Assembly: GCA_003260075.1 (NCBI GenBank)
Contig: QLIY01000682.1
Coordinates: forward strand, 1-64,000
Origin: Phallusia mammillata
Lineage: Eukaryota > Chordata > Ascidiacea > Phlebobranchia > Ascidiidae
Reading direction: 5' to 3'
DNA: 64,000 bases
Shown here: piece by piece, positions 1-12,600 of the stretch
Layout of the letters: every line of letters starts with the position of its first letter
Position numbering within the stretch: position 1 is the first letter of the stretch
Program-made: the position numbers and the translations under genes
Notes under the pieces: generated by a model
Databases searched by the model: none
What the model was told of the DNA's origin: nothing
Seen by the model: only the letters and a program-made list of their open reading frames with translations

Positions 1-1150
1 GCAACTTTCTCACGTTTTTAGTGCAACAAAAACTTGCCCTAGTCATAACTGATGTAAGATGTGGAACAGTTTGTAGAGGGGGTGACAGTGCGGAAAACAT
101 CTAAATGTGCGGCCACACAGAAAGTTTCCGACAAAGCGTGGGTCTTGAGAAAATGATACCCCCAGTGAAAAAGTAAGGAGTAAAAAGATGGCATTAGATA
201 CATAAAATGCAGGTTTCAAATAGTATTGCTTACTACAAGGTATTTATGAACACCTCAAATAAATGGTAAAACTATATGTACAAATTTAAAACCACATATT
301 GTTTCGAAACCTTCTAACGTAACCGACCTTTATCAAACTTAACCCTGCATTTACTGCAGCATTAAGCGCCGTTTTGCTGTATCTCGTTCCACAATATCAA
401 AACCTGTTTTTGGAGAATTTCTTCTGACCTTAGCTTTCTAACTAAATCGTTTAGTTTTGGAAGTTCCGCAGCATATAATTTTGAAGATGTAAGGCAGGGG
501 TGCCCAACCCTTGTTTGATTCTAGATCGACTTTTGAGGCAGTCCAACGCTCGGGATCTACTATTCCAATACAAATTAGCATGCAAGACTGCTTATTACCA
601 AAGGATGTGCTTATTACCAAAGGATAACTTGCATTTTTCCGATCCCCGTTTTACGTTTTTATCGTTTTTTTTGTATGATTTTTTGAAATGCATTGAACGC
701 CATTTGTGAACTTGATCCAATGCTAGTCTTTGGAACAGAATTGAGAAAAAGTTTAGGTCAAAATTATGTATTGATAAGGCCAAAACAGCAGTTTATTAGG
801 GGAAAAACAAGTATCAGCACAATTAAAGTAACAAATACAACTGCAACTATTACTTTTGTGACGTAACAAAGCGCGCAATGAGTTTTTGCGGTGTGACCTT
901 TACAATATATTCTTATAATTAATTTTTACAATAAAGTCAGCTTTGTACAGCAACACTCCCGAAAAACGCGTTACAAAACAACTATTTTAACATCTACCTT
1001 GTCCATTGGGGGATTGAAATTATTTCGCTTTCAACCCAATCGCAAACAGGAAATTCGAATTTTAGTCCTTGATATTTGACTGTCACTCGATCGACCATCC
1101 AATTATGACTGAAACTTATTCCACTTAAACCTGATTAAAAATCAAAACAA

Positions 1151-1442
1151 TTGCGAAAAGTACTTACTTTCTTAAAAACTGTGCATTCTCTAGTTTCTGA
1201 AAAGAAATGATAATAAAACGAGCGAAATTTCCAACAGTTTGTCCTTAACTTTTTACCGTGTATCGTTCACTGGCTCCGAGTTCAAAGGGGGGGGGGAAAA
1301 ACGATTGCGAAAAGTACTTACTTTCTTAAAACCTGTGCATTCTCTAGTTTCTGAAAAGAAATGATAATAAAACGAGCGGATTTCCAACAGTTAATTGTCC
1401 TTAACTTTTTACCGTGTATCGTTCACTGGCTCCGAGTTCAAA
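1151..1442. repeat. Direct duplication around a G10 tract
   Basis: A segment of about 136 bases (1151-1286) reappears almost identically at 1304-1442. The two copies are separated by ten Gs and a short A-run. The copies differ only by a few substitutions and small indels. This could be a real tandem duplication, but its position against a homopolymer suggests two reads or alleles that the assembly failed to merge. Confidence 0.8.
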
Positions 1443-1608
1443 ATTATTTTCAAAAAAGTAATCTAACATTTTCCAATAGGTCGAACTATTGTTTTTACTA
1501 ATGATCTTGGCTCCTACCGTTGAATTGGTTCCGGTTAGTTCATTTGTCCACAAAAATGCTGTCGACTTATAGTCAAATTTCAAAATTTCAAAAATTTTTC
1601 AAAATTTA

Positions 1609-1725
1609 GGAAGAAATCTTGTTTTCATTAAAAATGGTTACATGTCCTTCAACTGAGGGGGGGGGGGTCTGGGAAGAAATCTTGTTTTCATTAAAAATGG
1701 TTACATGTCCTTCAACTGATGATGT
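1609..1725. repeat. Direct duplication around an 11-base G tract
   Basis: About 48 bases ending in TCCTTCAACTGA occur before the G-tract at about 1657-1667 and again directly after it, with no visible difference. It has the same configuration as the duplications at 1151 and 2690. Confidence 0.8.
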
Positions 1726-1842
1726 ACGGTAGGCCTATATAAACAAAAGTAGTTCCCGTTTGATAAAAGTATTTGTTTTTTGGCATTTATAACGAAAAGC
1801 TGAACCAAATACGTTCAGATACCAAATACTGTTGAATTATAT

Positions 1843-2166
1843 CAATGGTTCTCAACTGGTGGTCCATGGAGCACTATAGTGGTCCATGATAAATTTTTGG
1901 GTGGTCCACATGTCGTTCACTAAATTTCTTGATCAACAGGAGATGATTGCATATTATTAAAATGTAAGCTGTTAATAATTGTATCTGACTTCTTGAAAAT
2001 CGGTTTTAAAGAATTATGTTTCAAGCCCAAATGGTTGTTTCGCATAGGTACTTCAATCTTGCTCGAAACAGAAATGGTCTACGACATCATTTTTACTTGG
2101 CCGGGGGCCAGGGGCCGGGGGCCACGGGCCGGGGGTCCATGGCCCGAAACGAGTTGAGAACCACTA
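1843..2166. mobile_element. hAT-like MITE with perfect 8-bp target duplication
   Basis: The ends are inverted: CAATGGTTCTCAACT on the left, and the right end read in reverse is TAGTGGTTCTCAACT. Flanking AATTATAT occurs at 1835-1842 and again at 2167-2174. An 8-bp target duplication with a (C/T)A(A/G)TGGTTCTCAA terminus is typical of non-autonomous hAT elements. No transposase is encoded. The interior is rich in repeated ggggccgggggcc-type motifs. Confidence 0.8.
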
Positions 2167-2689
2167 AATTATATAGTTAGTTTCATCTCACGAGCCATGC
2201 TTGTATATTACGTCACAAGTAACAAAATAAGGCAATTGTTTGCGCACAATTAACACTTGTAGTCTTGTCTGTGACGTAATAAATCGGATTAGGACCAATC
2301 CNAAACAAAATCAACCATTGCACAAAAACAGAAATTTTGTAATGAAATTATTATTACACAACAGTTCAAACCCGTGGAGAACTTAAAAACGTTACACAAC
2401 GAAGAAAAGAAAATGCCCGCGACCCAAAATAAATTTTAGGCGACCCTACTTTGGGTTGCGACCAATAGTTTGGAAGCACTGTTGTAAAGCAAGTGTCATA
2501 ATAGTCGGTGACTCGGTGACGTAAACAATCGCCACGATTTGTTTCAAATTGCGAATTGTTATTGCAGCCTATACTTTTGTGGGTCGCAGAAGGAAGCATT
2601 TTCGACTAGGCGCGTTTCAGACCCAAATTTAGGGAAGAGTACTATTGGGGAGGCCAAAAGGTAGTGATTCCGAGTTGGAAAGCGTCTTC

Positions 2690-3172
2690 GCCCCCCGAGC
2701 ACAATCACAGCATAAAGTTTTTACGGTGTCAAATAGCCTAATCTAAGCTCCAAAATTATTATTTTTTGATCACAGCCAAAATGTGTAGGGTTGCTAGGTT
2801 GGTGTTGAGTTATTGAGTTGCTGGGTTGTAGAATGTAGGCTGAAGCACAACATATAAATAAACGTTACTGATCAGTCTTCACTCGTTAGTCGGACTTTCC
2901 TTGTGGTTATTTTAACTATCACTTGACGGGGGGGGGGTGCCCCCCGAGCACAATCACAGCATAAAGTTTTTACGGTGTCAAGTAGCCTAATCTAAGCTCC
3001 AAAATTATTTTCTTTGATCACAGCCAAAATGTGTAGGGTTGCTAGGTTGGTGTTGAGTTCTTGAGTTGCTGGGTTGTAGAATGTAGGCTGAAGCACAACA
3101 TATAAACAAACGTTACTGATCAGTCTGCACTCGTTAGTCGGACTTTCCTTGTGGTTATTTTAACTATCACTT
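2690..3172. repeat. Direct duplication of about 240 bases around a G10 tract
   Basis: The block at 2690-2937 (starting ccccccgagcacaatcacag, ending ctatcacttgac) is repeated at about 2939-3175. Ten Gs lie between the copies. The copies differ at scattered single bases (for example 2 bases in an ATTATT run), as expected for alleles in a highly polymorphic genome. Confidence 0.85.
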
Positions 3173-4101
3173 GACCTTGACAAATTAATTGTCCTATTAT
3201 AAACTAAAGGCCAGGATATAGCCAGTTTGTCCACCTTAATTTTGAATAAATTGCTGTATCATATTGAACATGGATTATTGAAGCAATATAGTAATAATTA
3301 AATTTCTCAATTGCAAAGCTTTAAATAACATTGAAGGGCTGAACTGGTTCAAAATAAACTATGTACCGGTCGTTTTTAAAATGTGCAGCGAGGTGTAACG
3401 AAATATTACGCACCAGTCACCACCGCTAAAGCGTTTGTTTGCAGTTTGCAGTTTTCCCGGTTTCGCAAAACGGTCTGAAGAGGTGACAGAAAAAGAAACT
3501 GTCATCGGTCAGCATTCAAGTCTTTCAGGCAATAGCAAAACTTGATTTTAAATTACGAGGGAACAGGAATTAAGGACCACAAGTTTCAAGTGGACAGTGA
3601 TTAGTCTTACTCGTCTTGTAGCGAGTTTATAATGTAATGCATTCGAAAAAAATTACTATACCATTTACAATAGTGTGTTCTATTGGGTCTGTTTAAAACT
3701 AAGCAAAATCATCAGCCGACAAATTTATACTTGATGTGTTAGAAATGGGAATTTTGTGGTTTGTTTTATTTGTGAAAAAGGAGTTTAAGAAAACCATTAC
3801 TTGCTGCAATTTAAGAACATGTTAAGGCTCATTATGAATATATAATATGTGTAAGTGAATTTCCTGATGTCTAATATGCTAGCCTAGAATCAGTTTGAAG
3901 TGTATGGCAGCTGCACGCATGATTTTAATGAAAAAAATACTTTGCACCTGCCTTAACCTCTATCACTTGCTTTGCGCCTGCTGAAACTGGTCTTGCATGC
4001 AGGCTTAAGGGCCGTGCATGGGCTTGTGGGACTATTTTTTGAGATAGTTGTACACAGAAGATCTGCATTGTGTGACTTTACGCTGACTTCTAGTTGGTTA
4101 A

Positions 4102-4476
4102 ACAGGGTGACACTAAAACGCTGAATGGGCGGGAGTCGCGGGACGTCGCGGAAACCGCTAAATATCGGGTAAATTGCTGACGGTTAGTGCTATTAGGGTT
4201 GGGTTGAGGTTTTATAATAGTATATGAATCAAAAAATGTCCCTGCCTAAAACTTATTGGGCTGTTTCCTGGCATTCAGAAAAAATGCTTGGGCGGGAAGT
4301 CTCCCTCGGCTGCTGAATGTTTCCCTCGGTCGCGGAATGTATCCGGGGGAATTAGTTTTAATGATTTTCTAGTATAAAACTGTATCCCAACCTTAATAGC
4401 ACTAACCGTCAGCAATTTAACCCGATATTCAGCGGTTTTCACGACGCCCCGCCCATTCAGCGTTTAGTGTCACCCG
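4102..4476. mobile_element. MITE with inverted repeats of over 100 bases, flanked by TTAA
   Basis: The left arm begins ACAGGGTGACACTAAA. The right arm ends in its reverse complement, about GTGTCACCCG, and the pairing extends for over 100 bases on each side with mismatches. TTAA flanks the element at 4098-4101 and 4477-4480. This points to a TTAA-targeting (piggyBac-type) non-autonomous element. The superfamily is inferred from the target only. There is no coding content. Confidence 0.7.
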
Positions 4477-4600
4477 TTAAACATACATATATGCTGGTAG
4501 TGTTTTGACTTGTGATCCCTAAATTTTATCAATAGCAAGGTTTAAATAGACATTATTGTGAATAGTTTTATGTTGTGACCAAACTGCTTTGAAAAGAAAA

Positions 4601-7600
4601 ATGGCAGATAGTTCTGTGCGTAAGCGAAAAGTGGAGCAGCCCAGTGATAAAGAGGTAAAAATTAACTGCTAGGCCTTTTCTAAGGTTGGCAAATATATTA
4701 CAAAATAAAAAATTTAGTGATAAATATTTATGATTCTTTATCCTTGGGAGAACTTTTGAGATTTATGTGTTTATTTTTTGAAGGATTTAGATATTCTCAC
4801 CGACTCAAGTCAAACACAAAATGAGCCAGCTCCTGCTACTACGAAAGATGAAACTCCAGAATTTATGAAGGAGGCTTTGAAGGTACATAAGTGAAACTTT
4901 TGGCAAAATTAAACTTTCAGCGTGGTACTGTGCTCAGATGTGCAACCTGTTTTTGCATTGTTACAATTTCTTACATCATTCTAGGACTTGCCGCCTAAAT
5001 GGAAAAACTGGTGGGTCAGGGGCCTCTTCACCATTGTCATGTTTGGTTTTTTTGCCATTCTTATTTACATAGGACCAATTGGATTCATGTTTAGTGTAAG
5101 TTAAAGTTAAATAAACCTTATGCTGAAATAAACAAAAAAATGTTTTTGTTTTCCAAATAGGTTATTTTGTGTCAAGTTAAATGCTTCCATGAAATTATCA
5201 CTATTGGACATCAGGTGTGTTTTAATATAAAGTGTATTTACATTTCTTACATGGTTTAAAAAATACAATATCAACAGGTATACAAATCCTATGACCTGCC
5301 TTGGTTTCGAACATTGAGTTGGTACTTTTTGATTTGTTCCAATTACTTTTTCTATGGGGAAACACTTGCTGTACATTTTTCCACACTAATACAAAGCGAG
5401 GTATGGTTGGTCTTATTTTCTATTGTAAAAATTTTGATACTGTGTATGATTGTTGAACATTTTTGACAATTGCAGGTGTATCTAACATTTCTTGCCAAAT
5501 ATCACAGAATGATTTCCTACATGGGGTATTTGGTTGGGTTTATGCTCTTTGTGTTAAGTTTGGTCAAGAAGCGATATCGCCTTCAGTTTTTCATGGTAAG
5601 ATTACTGACATAATGATATATTATATGTGTTAAGCAGCCTTTTGCATGAAGTTATTTTGTCAAACAATATTTGGGTTTTGTTTACATTTAACAAAACATT
5701 GTTATTAATTGAATGCCACTGCAAGGGTGTTAAATGGCTATTACAGGCATTGTTTTCACACAGCAAGAATATACAGCAGCGTAACATATATGTGTTGTTT
5801 GTAATACCATTTGTGATTTTGGATCTGAATTTTCAGCAATTTTCTTTAGACAAATTTGCAAATTGTCAGGGGTATTTACTGCATTTGTTTTTCAAGTTCT
5901 CCTTTACCAACTAATATAAAACATGATAATGATGCTAAAACATGTACAAGAAGCTGTAAAGCCTTGGTTGAAGTTAATTATGCATTCCATGCATTTTTCT
6001 AATATTTCTTCCCAAACTTAAAAGTGGTTGGCTGGTCGCACCACACTAAAACTGTTACTAATTTGCAAATAAACATGTGTGACCTATTAAATAGAATATT
6101 GTGTACATGTATAAACTGCAAATATATAGAAAAGCCACCTTTCTAGTGACACTTAAAATTCATTTAAGCAACAATTTGATAATTACTTTTCAAAAGGGCA
6201 GGGGAGTCACAAAAATAGAATTTCACTGGGTGCCTATAATAAAAAAAATAATTACTATTCTGGCACAAAGTATATGTAATTGAGTTTGCCTTTCTATTTT
6301 CCAATTGTTTTTATAGCTGCTATTCGTAGAGATATCCCCAGAAAACACACTCTCACTGCTGTATGTATTATTGTTTTAGTTTGGATGGACCCATGTCACC
6401 TTGCTAATCATTGTAACCCAGTCTCATTTGCTCATTCAAAACATGTTGGAAGGTTTGGTCTGGCTCATTGTACCAGTCTCCATGGTGATTTGTAATGACA
6501 TTATGGCTTACATTTGCGGGTTCTTTTTCGGTAGAACTCCACTTATAAAGGTTGGTTAGATATTTCTTTTCCCTTTGATAGGCAAAATTTATTGCATTTG
6601 TTTGTTTATGCAGCTTTCTCCCAAGAAAACTTGGGAAGGATTTATTGGTGGAGCAATTTTTACAGTCATTTTTGGGTGGTTTGTAAGTATTTCCTGTTGT
6701 TTGCTATATTGTTAGATAGTATTAAATTAGGATATGTTTCCCTATTGTAGCTGTCTGGCTTCCTTTCACAATTTCCCTATTTGACTTGTCCAAGTGACAT
6801 TTCAACCAGCTTGAACATTGACGTTGATTGCAAACCCTTGTCAATTTTTGTCTTGCAAGAATATGATGTTCCACTGTTCATTCGGGTGTTGTTAAAAATG
6901 GTAAGTTTTTAATAGACCAAATAAGCTAACCATGATTGACCTTGTCCAAGTCTTACTTTTTTATAGAAATGTATTTAAATTTTATTTTAAAAAAGAGCCA
7001 TGCCGAATTTGTTAAGACTGAAAGTAACTGTTGTCTGAATAAAAACTGAAATGGCTAACAGTTTTAGTTTCATTTCAGTTTTATGCTTTGAGCTCATAAT
7101 TAGCAACATATTTTATTGTAAAAAATTGGGTAGTAATTAAGATTTATTGAAAAGTCATAACTCTGATACAAAACTAGATTTATCAACCTACCACCTGTAT
7201 TGTAGATTTCAATGGACAGGGCAACTATAAACATTTATCCATTTCAACTCCACTGCCTTAGTATCTCAATCTTCAGTTCATCTATTGCACCATTTGGTGG
7301 ATTCTTTGCCAGTGGTTTTAAGAGGGCTTTCAAAATCAAGGTGATTATGATGTGCAAAACTAGGATTTTCTTTAAATTGAAATGATATTGATTTATTGAA
7401 TTTCTGATAAGATTGGATGTAGTCCTGTCTATATCTGTTATACAATAGCTTTTAATGCTTTTAATCAAAATGATGTGTTTGACTGGTTGTTTTCGATACT
7501 AATTCTTTTTTATCTTCAGGACTTTGGTGACATAATTCCTGGCCATGGTGGACTCATGGATCGCTTTGATTGTCAATATTTAATGGCCACTTTTGTTAAT

Positions 7601-9414
7601 GTATACCTTTCAACATTTATCAAGTAAGTATTTTACCATAACAGGTGTTTGTTATTAAAATGGTTAGAAAATTGTAGCAAAGCATAATTTCCTCTTTCTC
7701 TCATGTGGGTTATGGATATTACAGTAATTAAGTTTCTGTCAAATCATCTGTGTGCTAGCTGGTCAAAATATTATGAAAGATTTTTGTTGGTCAATCTTTT
7801 GTTGAAAAAAACGTAAACAGGCATAAAGTAATTGACACAAGCACATTTACTATCCATTTGTAAAATGTGGAATAAAGAGAAAACAAAATGCATAACACAT
7901 CATTTAGCATTATAATCTTATGTGGCCAAATTGATTGACTTCTGAGCTGGTTAAATCCCAACGGTACCAGGTAATTTGAATACAACCACATTGCCATTGG
8001 GATAAATGCATTAAACACTATTGGACACATGTGTTTATTATTTTTAGCTGGTAGTTGCATGAATTAACTTGTCGTTATATTAAGTGCATAGTGCCCTTTG
8101 CAGGACATGTGCATTGTTGAATGTTCATCGATTATTTTTAAATTGACCCATATGCAAAATTTTATGTGCGTTTAAGTTGCACCAATGATCTTACTTCAGG
8201 CTATTATCATTATTGGTGCAGTTGCTTTTGACTAAACAAGGCTATTAGTGGCTACAGCAGACCTAATTGATTTATCAACAACCTGCGTGCTCTAAACGAT
8301 AACAACGAGGCAATGTATAAAATCCCATGTTAAATAGTTTTTTGAAGGGGCGTGGCGCTTTGCTACAAGCCGGAACTACATTACAATTCAATTTTCTTAC
8401 CAGTCTGTGCAAGTTACGCATGTAGAAGTTTTAGTGGGATGTTTGCATTACTGCACAAACACCTTAGTTTCTTGCGTGGCTTTTAGGCTACGTCATTTGT
8501 TTTGCAGGAAGTTATATTGCTCACACTTGTAGCGTAAAAAGGTGACTTATGGCTCATTGTGCTGGTTGCAAGTCATAACAAAACGCTTCAACACAACTAT
8601 GGGTTTTGTGGGCAAAAATAGCGCTTTAAACCCACATAGGACACTTTTGCACACGTGTTAAGCAACTATAATGATGTTACATAAAACAGTTTGTATTTTT
8701 TAATTCACTTACTGTATACAATTTAGTTCACAAAATATTCTTCTGTTGAACCCTTGCCACATATGTATTGCTTCTGTCAGGTTCCATTTCGATACAGTAC
8801 AGATAGTGGTACTAACCAAACTTTTACCATAATGTTCTTGCGTACATCGAACTGTATGACACTAAAACATATGTACAAAATAACAGTACTAGTTTTTACG
8901 TTGCTTGTTTATTAGTATATATTGAAAAATTCTTACATTTGCTCTAATAATATTTCCAGTCTATAAGTGCATCAAGTGCTAAGAAATCTCGGCGTTCAAC
9001 AATTTGCCCCTTAGAAATTGTAATTATTTTGTTTTGTAGAATTCCTTCACCCCAAAAAATCCTTCCCATTATTGCTGCAATGAACCCAAAAGATCAGTTG
9101 GCACTTTTTGAAGATTTGAAGACGTATCTCACAAACAAGGTAGAAGTCCGTATTAAATTACAGCATCAACCTATTATATCGTATCAAATTCAGCTCAAAT
9201 TAAGCGTTGGTTGGAAATACCTTCTTATACTGTTGTGTAAAACCGCCTTAAACAAAGTCAGATTGAGACTTTAAAAATTCTTGCCAAAAAATTCTTTTAC
9301 ATTTTTTTTATTTGTTGTAGGGTTTGGTGGGAAAAGGATGACTTGTGTAGTTTGTTCCTACCCCTTTTTCTTCAATGTGGCACAGTTGTGTTGTGAAATC
9401 CAGTACTATGTCCT

Positions 9415-9445
<31 letters not shown>

Positions 9446-9543
9446 CTTCTGATATTGCGCTAACAAATGACGTGATTTTTTCTCTTCACAACGAAACATT
9501 TCGATTTTTTTATTTGTTGCAGGGTTTGGTTGGAAAAGGATGA
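4601..9543 (+). CDS. CDS2: Phosphatidate cytidylyltransferase (CDP-diacylglycerol synthase)
   Basis: An ER membrane enzyme making CDP-diacylglycerol from phosphatidic acid and CTP, feeding phosphatidylinositol and cardiolipin synthesis. Exons: 4601-4654, 4784-4882, 4985-5095, 5161-5214, 5278-5400, 5476-5595, 6380-6550, 6614-6682, 6751-6900, 7206-7340, 7520-7623, 9040-9139, then a six-residue terminal exon at 9321-9341 or its copy at 9523-9543. All junctions are GT-AG and in phase, giving about 436 aa, close to vertebrate CDS1/2 (about 445-460). The start ATG opens a short acidic cytosolic tail. Hydrophobic segments follow from residue 60 onward. The family signature is intact across exons 10-11: [10 protein letters not shown] then [17 protein letters not shown]. 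The SPKKTWEGF motif is in exon 8. It resembles CDS1 and CDS2 equally, so the symbol denotes the family. The terminal exon is odd because it occurs twice. Confidence 0.93.
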
Positions 9544-9620
9544 CTTGTGTAGTTTGTTCCTACCCCTATTTCTTCAATGTGGCACAGTTGTGTTGTGAAA
9601 TCCAGTACTATGTCCTGTGT
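9302..9620 (+). repeat. Duplicated terminal exon of CDP-DAG synthase around a G31 tract
   Basis: About 115 bases containing the last intron acceptor, the six-codon terminal exon (Gly-Leu-Val-Gly-Lys-Gly-stop) and the start of the 3' UTR occur at about 9303-9414 and again at about 9507-9616. Thirty-one Gs (9415-9445) and about 60 unrelated bases lie between. The two exons differ at one third-codon position (GTG/GTT), so both encode the same end. Only one copy is needed for the mRNA. Confidence 0.85.
9415..9445 (+). repeat. G31 homopolymer
   Basis: Thirty-one consecutive Gs separate the two copies of the terminal CDP-DAG synthase exon. This is the longest homopolymer in the window; a C-tract of about 24 bases at 54015-54038 is the next. 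The length is probably unreliable. Confidence 0.85.
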
Positions 9621-12600
9621 AGTTTCTTGTTTTTGTGTTTCAACTTGATCTATTATCATGTTGTTTGTACAACACGGCTTCTCTCAAGTACTTACATCAG
9701 TGTTTCTCAACCAAGAGTCGTTTTGGCAACTATGTTAATTGCCTTTGGCACAAATTCATTACTTTTATAATAGTGATACTATTACGGACATTACACTTAA
9801 CTTTGACATATGAGACAACTCAACTAACCGCATTAAACACATTGGTTTGTGAGTGTGCCGTTGGGTTGGGAAACACTGATGTACGTGATTGGTTGCTATG
9901 CATTTCACACTGTTACTTCGAAAGGTGATTCAAAGCACCAATTGGCACTTTGCAGCTACTCACATTTTATGAAGACAACCTAGCCACGTTTTTGTATATT
10001 TCTGTAGTGTTTTGATTATGTTACATCTCATCTTCCGCCTGATATACGCCTGGTGTTGATTTTAATTGTGTTGAAATTTTGCGTTTTTACACTGTAGATA
10101 GATCAAACGGCTAAACAATGTACTTCGGCATCACTAATTCCTGACAGCTTGAATGTAGAGCTGGTTAAGGTCAATACAATACTTTATAACCTTTTCTCCT
10201 ATGCAATGGCCGAGCTATCTTACACTAATTTTTTTCGGTCTGTTTTAAACCTGTAGATTAATTTCATTTTGTGTTGCATTTCTGAAGAGAGAAAAAGCGT
10301 TTTACTTGCATCAGAATCAAGAGCTTTTCTTAACATGCTTTTTGTATTGCATGTGCGTAAAGTAACTACTGAAGCAGTTTTAGTTAAATTAGCGTCAAAA
10401 CATTGCATTAACTTCTTTGTTGCGAGATGTAAAAAAGTGCGGTACCTCAAATTATTCAAATTGGGACCATTTCGTACCTAAATATTCCTTACATTTTTAA
10501 AACTTGGGCATCTTTTATAACCTTGCGTTATATAGTATGGCGAAATCATGTGTTTGTGAATGTTGGATGTCGTTGCTTCTTATTGCCACGTATGTCTCGC
10601 TTATTAACTGCTTGAAGCTTTTATGCATGTTGTAGAGATTTCAACGTATTACACGTACCTTGTATCCGAACGAAACGCACAAATCATCAGTTCATAAAAA
10701 TGTTCGAACAATTTCGAGTAAGATTTATTTAGGTTGGACTGAGGCTTTCTTATTAAAATTAAACAAGCATTGTTTGTATTCAGCAAGGCAGCACAATAAA
10801 TACAAATCTTACCACGAACATTTCTAACAAGGTTACACGAATTAAAAAATGATTGCGGGAAAAGTTAAAAATCGACATGAAAAAGTTGATAACAAAATGG
10901 AATAAAACAGTCTAAACTTTCAAAACTTGAAGCCTCTCACAGCATCTCCTGCACAAAATAAAAACAAAATGTTACGATATTGTCTTCCTTTAATTTTTTT
11001 ACATCTTTATGGCGTTCAAGTATGTTTGCTGCCTCGCAAACAGAGTTGCTACATCTCGACAGAAACCGAATCTGTATGAAATTGGAAGAATTAGCGGAAT
11101 AAATTCGGCAAACCGAAGCTTCGATATATCGCTATATAGTTTGAATTTCCTAAGCAGTAGAGAAGGGGGCTTACGATTTGTGTCACTAAATTCATACCGA
11201 ACGTCCTGGTTTAAAAAATAAAAAAGTCGGAAAACTCTGATTTACCAAGACATAAACGATTGCCTCTGTTTTTTTTGTTCCACATCTTCGGCGTTATTTT
11301 TGACACGCCTTATATAGCTGCTAGGTGAGGCTTCATCTACAGTACTTGGTTATAATATCGATAATGTTTTCGGTGACATTTACAAATTTCTTACTGCATT
11401 TTCAATGTTTCGGTCCCGCTCTTCAGATTCCGCTTTTCTAGTCCGTTACACTATTTAAATAACATTAAAACTTCTGGCATGAGAATTTGGCGAAAAGTTT
11501 GAACAATAAAGCATGTCGTTTTTATGTCTATTTGGGTTGTATTTCATCATTAAAATTGAAACTTCTCTTTATAACATTTGATGAACTGTTGGATAGTTTT
11601 TACCGACCGTTGTGTTTTCAATAACCGTTGCCAGACAAACGTAAGTATTGTTCTGTAACGTCACAACTGTTCCTTGTTGGCGGTTTTACACTGAGTTTAA
11701 CGAGTCTTTTGGAAGTTTTTAAATATTTAACCTACTACCACTGGGTTTAGCATGTCATGTGTCATGGGCTTTTTTCCTTTTTCTTGCACCGAAAAAAAAG
11801 GGACAAGTTTATGTAGCAAATAAGTTTCTGATTCCCGCGTTTTTCAAAAGCTGTGTTGCGCTTCGCTTGGCTCGCAGATGCAAGATTAAAGTTGTCGCAG
11901 CCACCTTTTGCTCGCAATTTTGATGGTATTAATCCTATATTGACTCGTATTTACAGAAGAAACAAGAAACTGGACCAACATTGCTCAAACATATCAAAAT
12001 AAAGTCACCGACCTAATAAAATCAACAAAAAAATAACGTGACGTATAGTTACCCCTTCGTACGATACCATAATCAATGCAGACAAAAATATTTGCATAAC
12101 TTTTAAATTGATTAATGTTTACTTTACGGTGGTCCAGATTAAGTAAAAAAATACAATACACTTTAAATAGCAACAACTCTAATGTAACTTACTGTAGGCC
12201 AGGTATAAAATCAATGATGCAAATAAGCTATCACTTCATATCATCACAGTTTTTACGACTAACTTTACGACGAACACGAAACATGAAAAGCTGCTTGTTT
12301 AAAACTATTTGTTTAAAAGCGCAATAAAAACTCCAACTAAAACAGAAACGACATGGTTAATAACGGACTGAGTTGCCCAAATTCTGACTTAAAGGTTGTC
12401 AGTAATTGCAAAAGCATGCTGCAAGGTTGAAATCGCTCCTACTGTTTGTAAAAAATGTTTACTGACAACTAATAACTTCATGTTAGCAATTAATTTCAAC
12501 AGTTAACCATTTGGCTTCGAAGATGCCTTTAAACTGACAACACTCGACTTTGACATACTTCGTTGTGAGTTGGCGCATCCAGTTTCAATCTGGCATTGTT

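Larger units (their letters stand above)
1..4600. other. Intergenic region upstream of the CDP-DAG synthase gene
   Basis: No open frame with splice structure or recognisable protein similarity was found on either strand. The stretch holds local duplications beside G-tracts (1151-1442, 1609-1725, 2690-3172), a hAT-like MITE at 1843-2166, one isolated hAT-type terminus at 495 (CAGGGGTGCCCAACC, partner end not found), a single unknown base at 2302 and a TTAA-flanked MITE at 4102-4476. Promoter elements of the downstream gene could not be singled out. Confidence 0.6.

Noticed and set aside
6280-6495. Possible extra exon of CDP-DAG synthase before 6380
   Set aside because: The in-phase acceptor at 6379 yields FGWTHVT exactly as in vertebrates; the upstream stretch is in another frame and is intron.
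9281-9499. Poly-glycine / poly-proline open frames on both strands
   Set aside because: They are created by the G31 tract next to the duplicated terminal exon and are not proteins.
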